Shown here: positions 35,864 to 44,858 of the stretch, piece after piece
Numbering within the stretch: the stretch's first letter is position 1
Layout: every line of letters begins with the position of its first letter
Assembly (NCBI RefSeq): GCF_030812775.1
Contig: NZ_JAUSTI010000018.1
Location: forward strand, 1 to 64,000
Origin: Paenibacillus tundrae
GTDB taxonomy: Bacteria; Bacillota; Bacilli; Paenibacillales; Paenibacillaceae
Direction of reading: 5' to 3'
DNA: 64,000 nucleotides
The notes under the pieces: generated by a model
The model's input: only the letters and a program-made list of their open reading frames with translations
Told to the model about the DNA's origin: nothing
The model's database searches: none
Position numbers and translations under genes: made by a program

Positions 35864-37066
35864 TTACTTATGTGCCGGTACATGCATTTCTTTACGGTCA
35901 AGCAATCTTGCCCAAGCGGTTAAGATTACCGCAGTGAGTACCATGAGTGCTCCTACCCATGTTGTATGGATCAAGCCTATGGAATCCGTGATTACACCAC
36001 CGAGATAGGCGCCGATTGCAATACCAGCGTTAAAGGCAGCGATGTTAAAGGCTGAGGCTACATCTTTTGCCTGCGGTGCATACCGCTCCGCGAGTGACAC
36101 CACATGCATCTGTAATCCCGGGACATTCATAAAAGCAAGCATACCCATCCCTAGGATCGTAACCAATGCTGCTGTTTTGAAGGGAACGGTGAAATATAGT
36201 ATACCCAGAATGACGGTTTGGATCATAAACATGTAGAAAAGAGCCTGTAGTGGACTGCGGTTGGCTGCTTTTCCTCCAAGAATATTACCAATCGCAATGG
36301 CGATCCCGTACACAAGTAGAATGAGTGCTACGGTTGGCTCCGCGTACCCGCTAATATCATGTAATAGTGGAGACAGATAGGTGAAGACAACAAATGTCCC
36401 TCCATATCCGACGGCTGTAATAACAAAAGCAAGCAGCAATCTTCCGTTGGTTACAAGTTTCAGTTGGTTCCGGAAGGCAGTGCGTGTTCCGCGCTCCAGT
36501 GTGGAGGGCACGAGCAGCAGGTTACCAATCAACGCGATGAGCCCAATGACCACGATGAGAATAAAAGCTGCACGCCAACCCCAGTGCTGACCAATAAGCG
36601 TACCTAGCGGTACACCGGTTACGGTCGCAACGGTCAACCCGGAGAACATGATGGCGATTGCACTGGCTCTACGATTGGCAGGTACAAGATCCGCTGCAAT
36701 CGTTGAACCAATCGACATGAATACACCATGGGATAGGGCTGTGATGATTCTAGCAATGAGCAGCAGCGTAACCCCGCTAGATAAGGCCGCAAGCGTGTTG
36801 CCTGCGATAAAAACAAGCATGATTGCAAGTAACAACGTTTTGCGTGAGACGGTAGACGTTAGAGAGGTTAGGATAGGTGCTCCAAACGTCACGCCAAGTG
36901 CATATAAGGTAACGGTTAATCCCGCTGTGGTTACAGATATGCCTAGATCATCTGCAATAAGCGGCAACAGACCTACGCTGATAAATTCAGTGGTGCCGAT
37001 GGCAAATGCACTGATTGCGAGTGCCAGCAGCGCGAGTGTACTTCGTTTAGTAGAACTTTGTAACAT
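35864..37066 (-). CDS. MFS transporter, sugar-efflux / drug-efflux (AraJ/YdhP-like)
   Basis: A 400-aa major facilitator with 12 helices. The opening LALAISAFAIGTTEFISVGLLPLIADDLGI is characteristic of the DHA1 AraJ/YdhP/Cml branch, and ALSHGVFMSIGSTIAADLVP with GLTVATVTGVPLGTLIGQHWGWR (motif C-like) follows. The ATG at 37066 follows GGGAGTTGAG. It is divergent from an HxlR regulator 150 bases away, a common regulator/efflux pair. Confidence 0.88.
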   Translation of the reverse strand: MLQSSTKRSTLALLALAISAFAIGTTEFISVGLLPLIADDLGISVTTAGLTVTLYALGVTFGAPILTSLTSTVSRKTLLLAIMLVFIAGNTLAALSSGVTLLLIARIITALSHGVFMSIGSTIAADLVPANRRASAIAIMFSGLTVATVTGVPLGTLIGQHWGWRAAFILIVVIGLIALIGNLLLVPSTLERGTRTAFRNQLKLVTNGRLLLAFVITAVGYGGTFVVFTYLSPLLHDISGYAEPTVALILLVYGIAIAIGNILGGKAANRSPLQALFYMFMIQTVILGILYFTVPFKTAALVTILGMGMLAFMNVPGLQMHVVSLAERYAPQAKDVASAFNIAAFNAGIAIGAYLGGVITDSIGLIHTTWVGALMVLTAVILTAWARLLDRKEMHVPAHK

Positions 37067-37143
37067 ATATAGCTCAACTCCCTGGAATGTGGATTTACGT
37101 ACTGGCAAATGCTATTATGAGATATTCCATATCAAATGAATAG

Positions 37144-37178
37144 TACGTACTTTTTAGTACCATACGTACTTTTTGGTG
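37144..37178. promoter_or_regulatory. tandem repeat operator between MFS and HxlR genes
   Basis: TACGTACTTTTTAGTA at 37144 and TACGTACTTTTTGGTG at 37163 are near-identical direct repeats 19 bases apart, each starting with the palindrome TACGTA. A third core TTACGTACTGG lies at 37095-37105. These are likely HxlR binding sites controlling both divergent genes. Confidence 0.55.
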
Positions 37179-37218
37179 CCTATACCGTTCATAAAATTCG
37201 CCAGGGAGGAGACATACC

Positions 37219-37617
37219 ATGGAGAGGAAGAAGTACAATATTTCTGTTGAAGCAACCCTTGAGGTCATCGGTGGTAAATGGAAATGTGTGATTTTATGCC
37301 ATCTGACCCACGGGAAGAAACGTACCAGTGATCTTAAGCGCATTATGCCTGCTATAACGCAAAAGATGCTGACACAGCAATTGAGAGAGCTTGAGGATGA
37401 TGGCATTGTGAATCGAATCGTCTACAATCAGGTTCCACCGAAAGTGGAGTACGAATTAAGCGAATATGGTCGGAGTTTGGAACCGATACTCAATGCACTT
37501 TGCAATTGGGGCGATCAGCATATCGTAAGGGAATATGGTGATAAAGCGTTGATGTTGGAGGACAATGGGTTGAATGATTTTGGTTCTGAAGACCACAAGG
37601 AGCTGATGAAGCAATGA
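37219..37617 (+). CDS. HxlR family transcriptional regulator
   Basis: A 132-aa winged helix of the HxlR/YybR type: VEATLEVIGGKWKCVILCHL, KRTSDLKRIMPAITQKMLTQQL and RELEDDGIVNRIVYNQVPPKVEYEL, with the family ending YGRSLEPILNALCNWG. Cys residues occur near 28, 33 and 96 and could sense electrophiles as in HypR/QorR. GGGAGGAGACATACC precedes the ATG. It probably controls the divergent MFS pump. Its stop overlaps the next gene by four bases. Confidence 0.9.
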   Translation: MERKKYNISVEATLEVIGGKWKCVILCHLTHGKKRTSDLKRIMPAITQKMLTQQLRELEDDGIVNRIVYNQVPPKVEYELSEYGRSLEPILNALCNWGDQHIVREYGDKALMLEDNGLNDFGSEDHKELMKQ

Positions 37618-38291
37618 ATTATGAGATTCTGCATCAAGGTGCGTTTGCTATGCTCAAAGTTAATCTAGAACGCGGAGAACGGTTCAAGGCTGAGAGTGGA
37701 GCGATGGTATCTATGACTCCTACGATTGAGCTGAGAGGTTCTGCAGAAGGTGGCATGTTCGCAGGGTTTGGACGCATGATTAGTGGGGAGAAGTTTTTCT
37801 TTCAAGAACTGACGGCAACTGGAGGATCAGGAGAGGTTCTATTGTCTCCTTCAAGCATGGGCGATGTGCAAGTCGTTGAGTTAGACGGTTCATACTCCCT
37901 CTATGTGCAGAAGGATGGATTCCTCGCGGGTACTGAAGGTATTCAGGTGAATAGCAAAATGCAGAATCTCAAAAAAGGTCTCTTTTCTGGAGAAGGGTTC
38001 TTCATTATTGAGATCAGTGGTCGGGGAACCGTATTTCTATCTTCGTATGGTGCAATCCATGCCATTCATCTGGCTGCGGGCGAAGAGGTCATCGTGGATA
38101 ATGCACATCTCGTTGCATGGCCTCATTATATGAATTATCGCATTGAGAAAGCATCACAGGGCTGGCTATCCAGTGTGACTAGTGGAGAAGGGTTGGTGTG
38201 CCGGTTCAGGGGAGAAGGAACGATCTTGATCCAGAGTCGCAATCCGCAAGGGTTCGGACAATGGGTGAAGCAATTTATCCCTTCGCGTTAA
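37614..38291 (+). CDS. AIM24 / TIGR00266 family protein
   Basis: A 225-aa beta-rich protein of the TIGR00266/AIM24 family (related to tryptophan-RNA-binding-attenuator-like folds). Recognisable parts are LERGERFKAESGAMVSM, the Gly-rich SAEGGMFAGFGRMISGEKFF, GFFIIEISGRGTVFLSSYG, and VDNAHLVAWP. Function unknown. Its ATG overlaps the HxlR stop (ATGA), so it is translationally coupled to that regulator. Confidence 0.8.
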   Translation: MNYEILHQGAFAMLKVNLERGERFKAESGAMVSMTPTIELRGSAEGGMFAGFGRMISGEKFFFQELTATGGSGEVLLSPSSMGDVQVVELDGSYSLYVQKDGFLAGTEGIQVNSKMQNLKKGLFSGEGFFIIEISGRGTVFLSSYGAIHAIHLAAGEEVIVDNAHLVAWPHYMNYRIEKASQGWLSSVTSGEGLVCRFRGEGTILIQSRNPQGFGQWVKQFIPSR

Positions 38292-38501
38292 ACGGCCATG
38301 AAAAAAGATACAAAAGTTGCAACGGATCAGATGGCAAAATCGTTATAAGAATAATTAACCTGCAATGCCTAGATATAATGGTTGTCCAAACCCATGATAT
38401 AGCCTTGGTAAGGGGGTTCATGTGACGACCATTAATCTGTAATATTCTCTAGTATATGTAATGAAGTAGAATTCTAAGGCATCGGTGATGGAGGAATTGA
38501 G

Positions 38502-38957
38502 ATGAGTTCACAGTTTAAACATGCAAATGAAAGTCCAGGACACCTGTTATGGCAGGTTACGACCATGTGGAGTAAAGAAATGAGAAGGGTTCTTGAGCCG
38601 CTTGGGTTAACACACCCACAATTTGTGCTTCTACATGGATGCTTATGGTTGAATGAACGCGATGAAGAGGGTAATGGTGTTACTCAGGTTCAAATTTCTC
38701 AATTTACGAATGTCGATGTTAATGTAACATCTCAAGTTCTTCGTGCGCTTGAAAAGAGAGGGCTGATTCAACGTACTCGTCATAAGACGGATACAAGAGC
38801 AAATATCATTTCTACAACGCCAGAGGGCACAGCTCTTGCTAATCAGGGAATTCAGGTTGTAGAGGCTGCAGACAAGGCGTTTTTTGATCTGGTAAGTGAT
38901 CGTAAGGAAGAGTACATGGATATTTTACGTGAGTTTATTAATAATAAATCCGAATAA
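38502..38957 (+). CDS. MarR family transcriptional regulator
   Basis: A 151-aa MarR-type winged helix with HTH ISQFTNVDVNVTSQVLRALEKRGLI (about 63-87) and wing RHKTDTRANIISTTPEG. The N-terminal helix GHLLWQVTTMWSKEMRRVLEPLGLTHPQF is typical of the group. The regulator stands alone, with a terminator after it and no obvious neighbour target. About 210 bases upstream are noncoding. Confidence 0.87.
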   Translation: MSSQFKHANESPGHLLWQVTTMWSKEMRRVLEPLGLTHPQFVLLHGCLWLNERDEEGNGVTQVQISQFTNVDVNVTSQVLRALEKRGLIQRTRHKTDTRANIISTTPEGTALANQGIQVVEAADKAFFDLVSDRKEEYMDILREFINNKSE

Positions 38958-39047
38958 CGGACGTATTGGATTTTTTTGTACATTATTAAACTACATGTTG
39001 TAGTGAGAGCAGAAGATTATTCTACATAAAATGATACTCAACCATTG

Positions 39048-39090
39048 AAAACCTCCCTGACCTTGCAGCCGGGAGGTTATTTATTTTGTT
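39048..39090. terminator. bidirectional terminator
   Basis: AAACCTCCC / GGGAGGTTA hairpin with T-rich 3' side on the plus strand (TTATTTATTTTG) and TTTTC on the minus strand, between MarR and the aldo/keto reductase pseudogene. Confidence 0.7.
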
Positions 39091-39131
39091 TTATGATGAA
39101 CTATGAACGGATGTAAGTTTAGTGTTCATGA

Positions 39132-40112
39132 TTATTCACTCAGCCGGTAGGTTGCAAAAGGCTCCCTATGACGGAACGAATCACTAAGCTGATCCAGTTC
39201 AGCCATCATGTCGGATGTCAGTTTGAGATCAAGGCTCTGGAGATTGTGCTCCAGTTGTTCTGTACGTGTGGCTCCAACGATCACCGTTGAAACTGCCGGA
39301 CGTGCCAGTAGCCAAGCGAGGGATAATACACTTGGGGAGCAACCATGTTCCGCCGCTTTCTCGCTAACTTGTCGTCCTAAATGAATATTGTGCTCCAGCA
39401 GAAAACGATTGAAAGATGGATCGGTGTCTGCCCTAGAGCCGGATGGTACAGCTTGTTCTCCATTGTACTTGCCAGTTAAGATACCGCCAGCCAGCGGGAA
39501 ATATGGGATAATGCCGACACCTTGATCCAAGCACAGCGGTACCAATTCTAGCTCAGGTGTACGGTCAGCGAGAGAGTAGCTCGTTTGCGTAGAAATATAA
39601 CGAACATAACCCTTCAACTCGCTCGTGCCGAGAGCTTTCATCAGCTCCTATGCGGCATAGTTGGACGCTCCGATGTATCGGACTTTACCGGAGGATACCA
39701 TGTCATCCAGCGTGCGCAACGTTTCATCCAGCGGTGTGTGCGGATCGAAAGTATGGATCTGGTACAGATCAATATAGTCCGTCCGCAGACGACGGAGACT
39801 ATGCTCCAGCTCTTGTTGCAAATGATAGCGGGAGGAACCCCGCCCATGAGGACCATCGTGCCGGGGTAGTCCGGCCTTGGTAGCAAGCACAGCGTTTTCC
39901 CGTTTACCTGCAAGGGCTTGTCCAATAATTCGTTCGGATTCCGTGCCAGCATAGATGTTAGCGGTATCGATGAAGTTAATCCCTTGATCCAGTGCGGCAT
40001 GAATAATACGGGTAGATGTCGGTTCGTCGGCACGTTTGCCGAATGCGTTGGTGCCCAGACCGAGTGCGGATACGCGTAGACCGCTGTTGCCTAAATGTCG
40101 AAATTCCATCAT
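39132..40112 (-). pseudogene. aldo/keto reductase interrupted by an in-frame TAG
   Basis: Two halves lie in the same reading frame: MMEFRHLGNSGLRVSALGLG through KVRYIGASNYAA (40112-39651), a TAG at 39650-39648, then ELMKALGTSELKGYVRYIS to the end (39647-39132). The joined product, about 325 aa, is a normal aldo/keto reductase (DTANIYAGTESERIIGQAL, DYIDLYQIH, GGILTGKYNGE, VSTVIVGATRTEQLEHN). Related proteins usually have Trp after SNYAA (SNYAAWEL), so a single G-to-A change TGG to TAG explains it. AAAGGAGCGATAC precedes the ATG. A sequencing error or suppression are alternatives. Confidence 0.82.
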
Positions 40113-40233
40113 GTATCGCTCCTTTCTGTGCCATATCTTATCATGGCGATTATAACCTAATCTATTGAAATGATGTTATTAATATAGTTAAATGATTCTT
40201 AGAAACCGCTCTTATAGAGTTAAAGGAGAAATC

Positions 40234-41274
40234 ATGGAAAACAGTGCAGCTCACTTAACCAGACGGAAGCCGAAGAAACCGAAGAAGAGATGGAAGAAGC
40301 CCCTAATCATTACATTGAGTGTGCTTGTTTTGTTAGGAGGGCTTGGATTCATTTATCAAAAGCAACTGGTCATACTAGCATTCAACATGTTTGCCTCAGA
40401 TACGGTGAAGGAAACACTGGATGATTCCTTCAAACCAGCGGGTAATGAAGACGCACCCGTTGTGGAACATACAGATCCATTCTCGCTGTTGCTGCTCGGG
40501 ATCGATCAACGTGACAACGAACCAAGTCGTTCAGATACGATCATCTACTCCGTCGTTCGCCCAGAAGATAATAAAGTACTGTTACTGTCCATTCCGCGTG
40601 ACTCCTATACAGAAATTGTAGGTCGGGATGTAAAATCGAAAATTAATTCAGCGTATGCTCATGGTGAGGCTAAGATGGCTATGGATACCGTGGAGAAGCT
40701 GCTGGAGAACAAAGTAGACTTCTATGCGGCCATTAACTTCAATGGTCTGAAAGATATCGTAGATGCGGTAGGCGGAGTAGAGCTGCCAATTAAGAAAAAT
40801 ATTGAAAACAAGCTAAAGACGCACGAAAAGCTGTTCGTCGAAGCGAACAAACCGATCTATAACGGAGAGGAAGCGCTGGGATATGTGCGATACCGTGAAG
40901 ACTCCGATTTTAACCGGACGATGCGTCACCGGATTTTCCTGAGTGCATTCATGAACCGTGCGCTTGAGGTCAAAAACCTAACCAAGATTCCAGATGTCAT
41001 TAAAATTGCTGGATCAAACTTTACGACCAATATGAACTCTGATTTTATTGTTAAATTTGCCGAGTCATTGTACATGAAAGATAGCATTCCGACGATCAGC
41101 AATTATATGCTACAGGGTACGGGTGCGATGCGTGGCGGTGTCTGGTATTACGATCTATCGGAAGAAGATCTGCAACATGTACGTACGATGATTGCCAGCT
41201 GGCTTGATCCAGATGCAACCGAAATTATAGAGCCAAGCACAGACGATACAACAGAATCGACAGATGCGGCATAA
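40234..41274 (+). CDS. LytR-CpsA-Psr (LCP) family glycopolymer transferase
   Basis: 346 aa: a basic cytoplasmic N-terminus (RRKPKKPKKRWKKP), one membrane helix, then an extracellular LCP domain (FSLLLLGIDQRDNEPSRSDTII, VLLLSIPRDSYTEIVG, INSAYAHGEAKM, IVDAVGGVEL, YVRYREDSDFNRTMRHR). The Arg and Asp residues that bind polyprenyl-pyrophosphate are all in place. LCP enzymes attach teichoic acids or capsule to peptidoglycan. The start is ATG at 40234 after AAAGGAGAAATC. A strong terminator follows. Confidence 0.92.
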   Translation: MENSAAHLTRRKPKKPKKRWKKPLIITLSVLVLLGGLGFIYQKQLVILAFNMFASDTVKETLDDSFKPAGNEDAPVVEHTDPFSLLLLGIDQRDNEPSRSDTIIYSVVRPEDNKVLLLSIPRDSYTEIVGRDVKSKINSAYAHGEAKMAMDTVEKLLENKVDFYAAINFNGLKDIVDAVGGVELPIKKNIENKLKTHEKLFVEANKPIYNGEEALGYVRYREDSDFNRTMRHRIFLSAFMNRALEVKNLTKIPDVIKIAGSNFTTNMNSDFIVKFAESLYMKDSIPTISNYMLQGTGAMRGGVWYYDLSEEDLQHVRTMIASWLDPDATEIIEPSTDDTTESTDAA

Positions 41275-41336
41275 AAGGGTGAATCAGACTCTTCTTGCGA
41301 TCCTAGAATGGATTCGAGTACAAATTGTGTGGAACG

Positions 41337-41380
41337 TAAGCCTGAAGAAGCTCATTGCTTCTTGGGCTTTTTTTATTTTG
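41337..41380 (+). terminator. Rho-independent terminator
   Basis: TAAGCCTGAAGAAGC / GCTTCTTGGGCTT stem followed by TTTTTTATTTTG. Confidence 0.85.
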
Positions 41381-41494
41381 TCACAAAGGATGGGGTAGGG
41401 ATTAGCGGAGTTATTGCAACATTTACATCTTTTTCAGATCACAATAGAGTAAAATATAGGGAAACAAATCAACATCGACCAATGGAGGAAAGGT

Positions 41495-44098
41495 ATGAAG
41501 GAGTTCAAGGATCGGCTTCATCAGGTGCAAGAGCAACAGAAGCAGTTGGTTAAGGAGTATAGCGAACTGCTTCAGGATTACCAATCCGATGATCTGATTG
41601 TACAGAACGAACAACTGCGTGAGCAGTCTGAGGCGTATAAGCTCAAGCTGAAGCAGTTGGAGATCCGGGCGCGTCAGATGGAAGAAGAGAATGTTCGCCT
41701 TCGGATGGCGCTGTCTGAACAGATGCTGGATGAGAAATTGAATCTGATCCGTGTATCGAAGGAGAAAATGGAGACGTATTTCCGAGGAAAGACGGCTGTA
41801 CATCACGATCGGCTAGAGGCTCACGAGCATCGTACCAAAGCGAATCTTAATTCCATCTATAACCGAGCTGCGGAGGAGCTGCAAGAAGATGAGCATGAGA
41901 TCAAGGAACGTATTGCATATCTAGCCGGAGAAGTAAGAGAGCGAATAGAGCGACAACGGCAAACGCTGTGGGAGCGGGAAGAAGCGATACGTCAGCAAAT
42001 GCATCAAGGATATGATCATATGGCTGAGGAAGAGCTGAGTGAGGAGACGATTAAGCAACGCATTCGCCAAAACCGAATGGAGATGAAGATTGGCTTAAGC
42101 TGGATCAACAAGTTGGCCATTTTACTGCTTATTCTGGGTGTGGGTGCAGCATTCCGGTACTCCTATTCCACTTGGTTCAGCGATCAGATGAAAGGTGCTG
42201 CCTTTTTCTTATTAGGTGTGCTTATGCTCGCTGGGGGAGAGTGGTTGTTCCGTCGTAAGCGGCAGACGTTTGCCATGGGACTGTTAGGTGGAGGCATATC
42301 CATCTTGTTTGGGTCTATTTTCTACAGTTATTTCTTGCTGCATATCATTGGACTGTATACGGCTCTAGGGTTATCCGTACTGGTATCGGCTGTCTCTGTC
42401 GTCCTGTCGCTGAGGTATCGATCCAAAACGATCTGTACGCTAGGACTCGTCGGAGGTTATTTACCGTTATTTTCGTACATGGGATACTTCGGGCTGGAAG
42501 GACGCGCCGTTTATGCGGCGATGATCTATTTACTGCTCTTAAATGGCATTATCGTACTGATCTCGTTCGGTAAACGTTGGCCTATTGTGCACTATATCAG
42601 CTTCTTGTTCAATACACCGTCGATGCTCATTATGCTATGGTTATCGCCGAGCAATCTTGTGGGCATGTTGTATTCGATTGTGACATTTGCGTTGTACCTG
42701 GGCATTACGCTGGCGTATCCGTTCAAACATCGGGTGAAGCTAACCTGGTGGGACTTCGCCTTGCTCGCTATGAATACAAGTATCAGCTGTCTCATGCTCT
42801 ATGTGCTGTTCAGGGCAGAGGGCTGGGACGATGCACAAGGACTGCTGGCTCTAGTATTCTGTCTGGTCTATTTCGGGCTGGCGCGATTCGTTCGTCGCCA
42901 TATGGTGCAGGAAAAACAGACGATACTTTTGTTTTACATCACTTCGTTAACCTTTGCGGTTCTAATTATACCGTTCCAGTTTGGAGCGGAATGGTTGTCC
43001 TTGGGTTGGTTGATCGAAGGAATTCTACTCATCACCCTTGGTCATCTGAAGCGATTCAAAGCGGTTGAACGTGCCGGATGGGGTGTAGTGCTTCTCTGCA
43101 TCGTTACCTTTATGTATATTGATGTGCTGGTGATGTTCATTATGGGAATGCAGTCTCACTTTATGTTGAAATATTCTTGTATCACACTTGGCACACTTGC
43201 GATTACGCTGTATTATTCATTTGTTAATCAAGGAGCGTTGTCTGCTCCAGGAATGCTGCGTTACCATGCAGTGGAGCGTGGCTTCCTGAGAGGATTCCAA
43301 TACGTTACACTCGTGAACCTATGGTTCTATGTTCTGTATGAATCGAATGAGCTGTATAGCAGAGCTGTGGATGACAGCTTCCCGTTATACCTGTTCTACA
43401 AATTCATTCTGTTTGCCTCGCTGACGATTGCGCTAGCTTATGGACTGAGCAAAGTGAAGCCATTACAAGGTCGATTTGTACGCTATTACACGAACATTCT
43501 ACATGCTGTGGGTTACTGTATAGCGCTAGCAGTAACGTTAAATTTGCCAGCCTTACAACCTGATGTTCAGCAACATACCGCTGCCGAGATCGTGGGGCTT
43601 ATTGTACTGATCATCTTCAATGTGGGGGTATTCTTCGCTGGCAGAGATCTGTTAATTACAGCTATCCGTGGACAGTTTAAAAGTATTGAGTGGTACCCTG
43701 TCATTGCAGGGGTCTACCTATTAGGGGTAATCACCGTTTTCATGACGGTTCAGTTCCAATGGGGAGATGTGGGGCTGCTCTTTAGCCTAATCTACCTGAT
43801 ACTTGCCATCCTCTACATTGCTTACGGATTCCGTAGAAAATATGTGATGATTCGCCGTCTGGGTCTAGGTCTAACCCTACTGGCTACGGGTAAGATGGTA
43901 TTCTATGATGTTAGTTTGCTGACCGCAGGCAGTAAGATTATCGCGTATTTCAGCTTTGGTATCTTGCTTCTGGGTATCTCTTATCTGTATCAAAAGGTAT
44001 CGAGCAAGATGGAGGAAGCTCACGCTCAAGAGAATAAGCCAAATGAACAGAATTCATCTGCCGAATCCGATAAGGAACAACATAACGATGAGGTCTAA
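41495..44098 (+). CDS. DUF2339-like large membrane protein with N-terminal coiled coil
   Basis: 867 aa. Residues about 1-190 are a highly charged Glu/Gln/Arg-rich coiled coil. From about 200 to 845 some 22 to 24 hydrophobic helices follow, and the tail is acidic and Asn/Glu-rich. SWINKLAILLLILGVGAAFRY, EWLFRRKRQTFAMGLLGGGI and similar segments match DUF2339, a family of huge membrane proteins of unknown role. GGAGGAAAGGT precedes the ATG. No related genes are adjacent. Confidence 0.75.
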   Translation: MKEFKDRLHQVQEQQKQLVKEYSELLQDYQSDDLIVQNEQLREQSEAYKLKLKQLEIRARQMEEENVRLRMALSEQMLDEKLNLIRVSKEKMETYFRGKTAVHHDRLEAHEHRTKANLNSIYNRAAEELQEDEHEIKERIAYLAGEVRERIERQRQTLWEREEAIRQQMHQGYDHMAEEELSEETIKQRIRQNRMEMKIGLSWINKLAILLLILGVGAAFRYSYSTWFSDQMKGAAFFLLGVLMLAGGEWLFRRKRQTFAMGLLGGGISILFGSIFYSYFLLHIIGLYTALGLSVLVSAVSVVLSLRYRSKTICTLGLVGGYLPLFSYMGYFGLEGRAVYAAMIYLLLLNGIIVLISFGKRWPIVHYISFLFNTPSMLIMLWLSPSNLVGMLYSIVTFALYLGITLAYPFKHRVKLTWWDFALLAMNTSISCLMLYVLFRAEGWDDAQGLLALVFCLVYFGLARFVRRHMVQEKQTILLFYITSLTFAVLIIPFQFGAEWLSLGWLIEGILLITLGHLKRFKAVERAGWGVVLLCIVTFMYIDVLVMFIMGMQSHFMLKYSCITLGTLAITLYYSFVNQGALSAPGMLRYHAVERGFLRGFQYVTLVNLWFYVLYESNELYSRAVDDSFPLYLFYKFILFASLTIALAYGLSKVKPLQGRFVRYYTNILHAVGYCIALAVTLNLPALQPDVQQHTAAEIVGLIVLIIFNVGVFFAGRDLLITAIRGQFKSIEWYPVIAGVYLLGVITVFMTVQFQWGDVGLLFSLIYLILAILYIAYGFRRKYVMIRRLGLGLTLLATGKMVFYDVSLLTAGSKIIAYFSFGILLLGISYLYQKVSSKMEEAHAQENKPNEQNSSAESDKEQHNDEV

Positions 44099-44111
44099 CG
44101 ACTAATAAACA

Positions 44112-44160
44112 CAACAATAAGCTCCTTGATCTGCCTAGCAGACTGAGGGGCTTATTGTCT
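44112..44160 (+). terminator. hairpin after the DUF2339 gene
   Basis: ACAATAAGC / GCTTATTGT arms with an inner CTGCCTAGCAG dyad. The T-run is poor, so this is a weaker terminator. Confidence 0.5.
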
Positions 44161-44255
44161 GTTATGAGTAATCGTAGAGATGACAATCGTGAAACGTTTA
44201 TTGGAGTGAACGCGTTATAATAAAGTAAGTTTATTCATGAGTATGTTGCTGGTAT

Positions 44256-44414
44256 TTAGGGCTGGATGCTCGTATGTATCCATGACGTTTCCATCGTTGC
44301 TTGCTTGCCATTCAAGGACTCTCCGCGTTCACCGTTCATATGGGACAGAACTGTAAGTGTGATGGATAGGGCAAAAGCAAGCAGCACATATATGCAAATG
44401 TTCTTTTTGTTCAT
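44256..44414 (-). CDS. 52-aa exported or membrane-anchored small peptide
   Basis: An ATG frame with AGAGAGGT eight bases upstream. The sequence starts MNKKNICIYVLLAFALSIT, a clean signal-peptide or anchor profile, followed by a polar 30-residue region (SHMNGERGESLNGKQ). The layout recalls Phr-type pro-peptides, but no Rap-like partner is near. A longer frame to 44474 lacks a ribosome site. Function unknown. Confidence 0.45.
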   Translation of the reverse strand: MNKKNICIYVLLAFALSITLTVLSHMNGERGESLNGKQATMETSWIHTSIQP

Positions 44415-44559
44415 ATTTAGGTACCTCTCTTGTTGGTAAGCTAGTGACTGTCTATCATGAGAAAAAAAGCACAACGTCTGGTATAGTAGAGAAAAGCATA
44501 GAACGACGCCATGTATACACTATATAAATTGTCATGAATGCAAACAATGGAACAAATCT

Positions 44560-44812
44560 GATGAAGTTATCATTATTATTTGAACGAACATATATGTTCG
44601 CTCAGCATTTACAGTGGAATGGAGAGGACAGAAACAAACTGAAGAAGCGAAGCGTTCGCCTGAAAGCTTTCTGCAAGAAAGCTACATCGGAAGCATACGC
44701 TATCTCCGGATTTTCCCTTTGAGAAAAGGGATTCAAAAAAATCTGGGGATAACAGCGATCGGAAGGTTATTCTGTCATCGGAGTGGCAAGTGTACATCTT
44801 TTTAATTTAATT
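44560..44812. repeat. structured intergenic repeat with stacked hairpins (full copy)
   Basis: About 240 noncoding bases containing, in order: palindrome CGAACATATATGTTCG (44585-44600), GCGAA-GCG-TTCGC (44647-44659), AGCTTTCTgcaAGAAAGCT (44665-44683) and CCCTTTgagaAAAGGG (44715-44730). A module running from AATCTGGGGATAACAGCG to GTCATCGGAGTGGC (44739-44787) recurs in degenerate form at 52518-52564. It lies 47 bases before the FHA gene. Three overlapping short frames here lack ribosome sites. I believe it recurs across Paenibacillus genomes, but cannot check. Confidence 0.5.
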
Positions 44813-44858
44813 AAGCCTAGTGAGTAGAGAGAGTGAATTTTGAAGGTGGGGGAATAAC

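Noticed and set aside
38299-38346. 15-codon frame MKKDTKVATDQMAKSL between the AIM24 and MarR genes
   Set aside because: No ribosome site and no features; too short to support.
44585-44600. CGAACATATATGTTCG, resembling a Gram-positive LexA (SOS) box
   Set aside because: The Bacillus LexA site is CGAAC-N4-GTTCG; here the spacer is six bases, and the dyad belongs to a larger repeat.
44534-44805. Overlapping 60-codon frames on both strands in the structured repeat
   Set aside because: No ribosome sites, no family resemblance, and the region is a hairpin-rich noncoding element.
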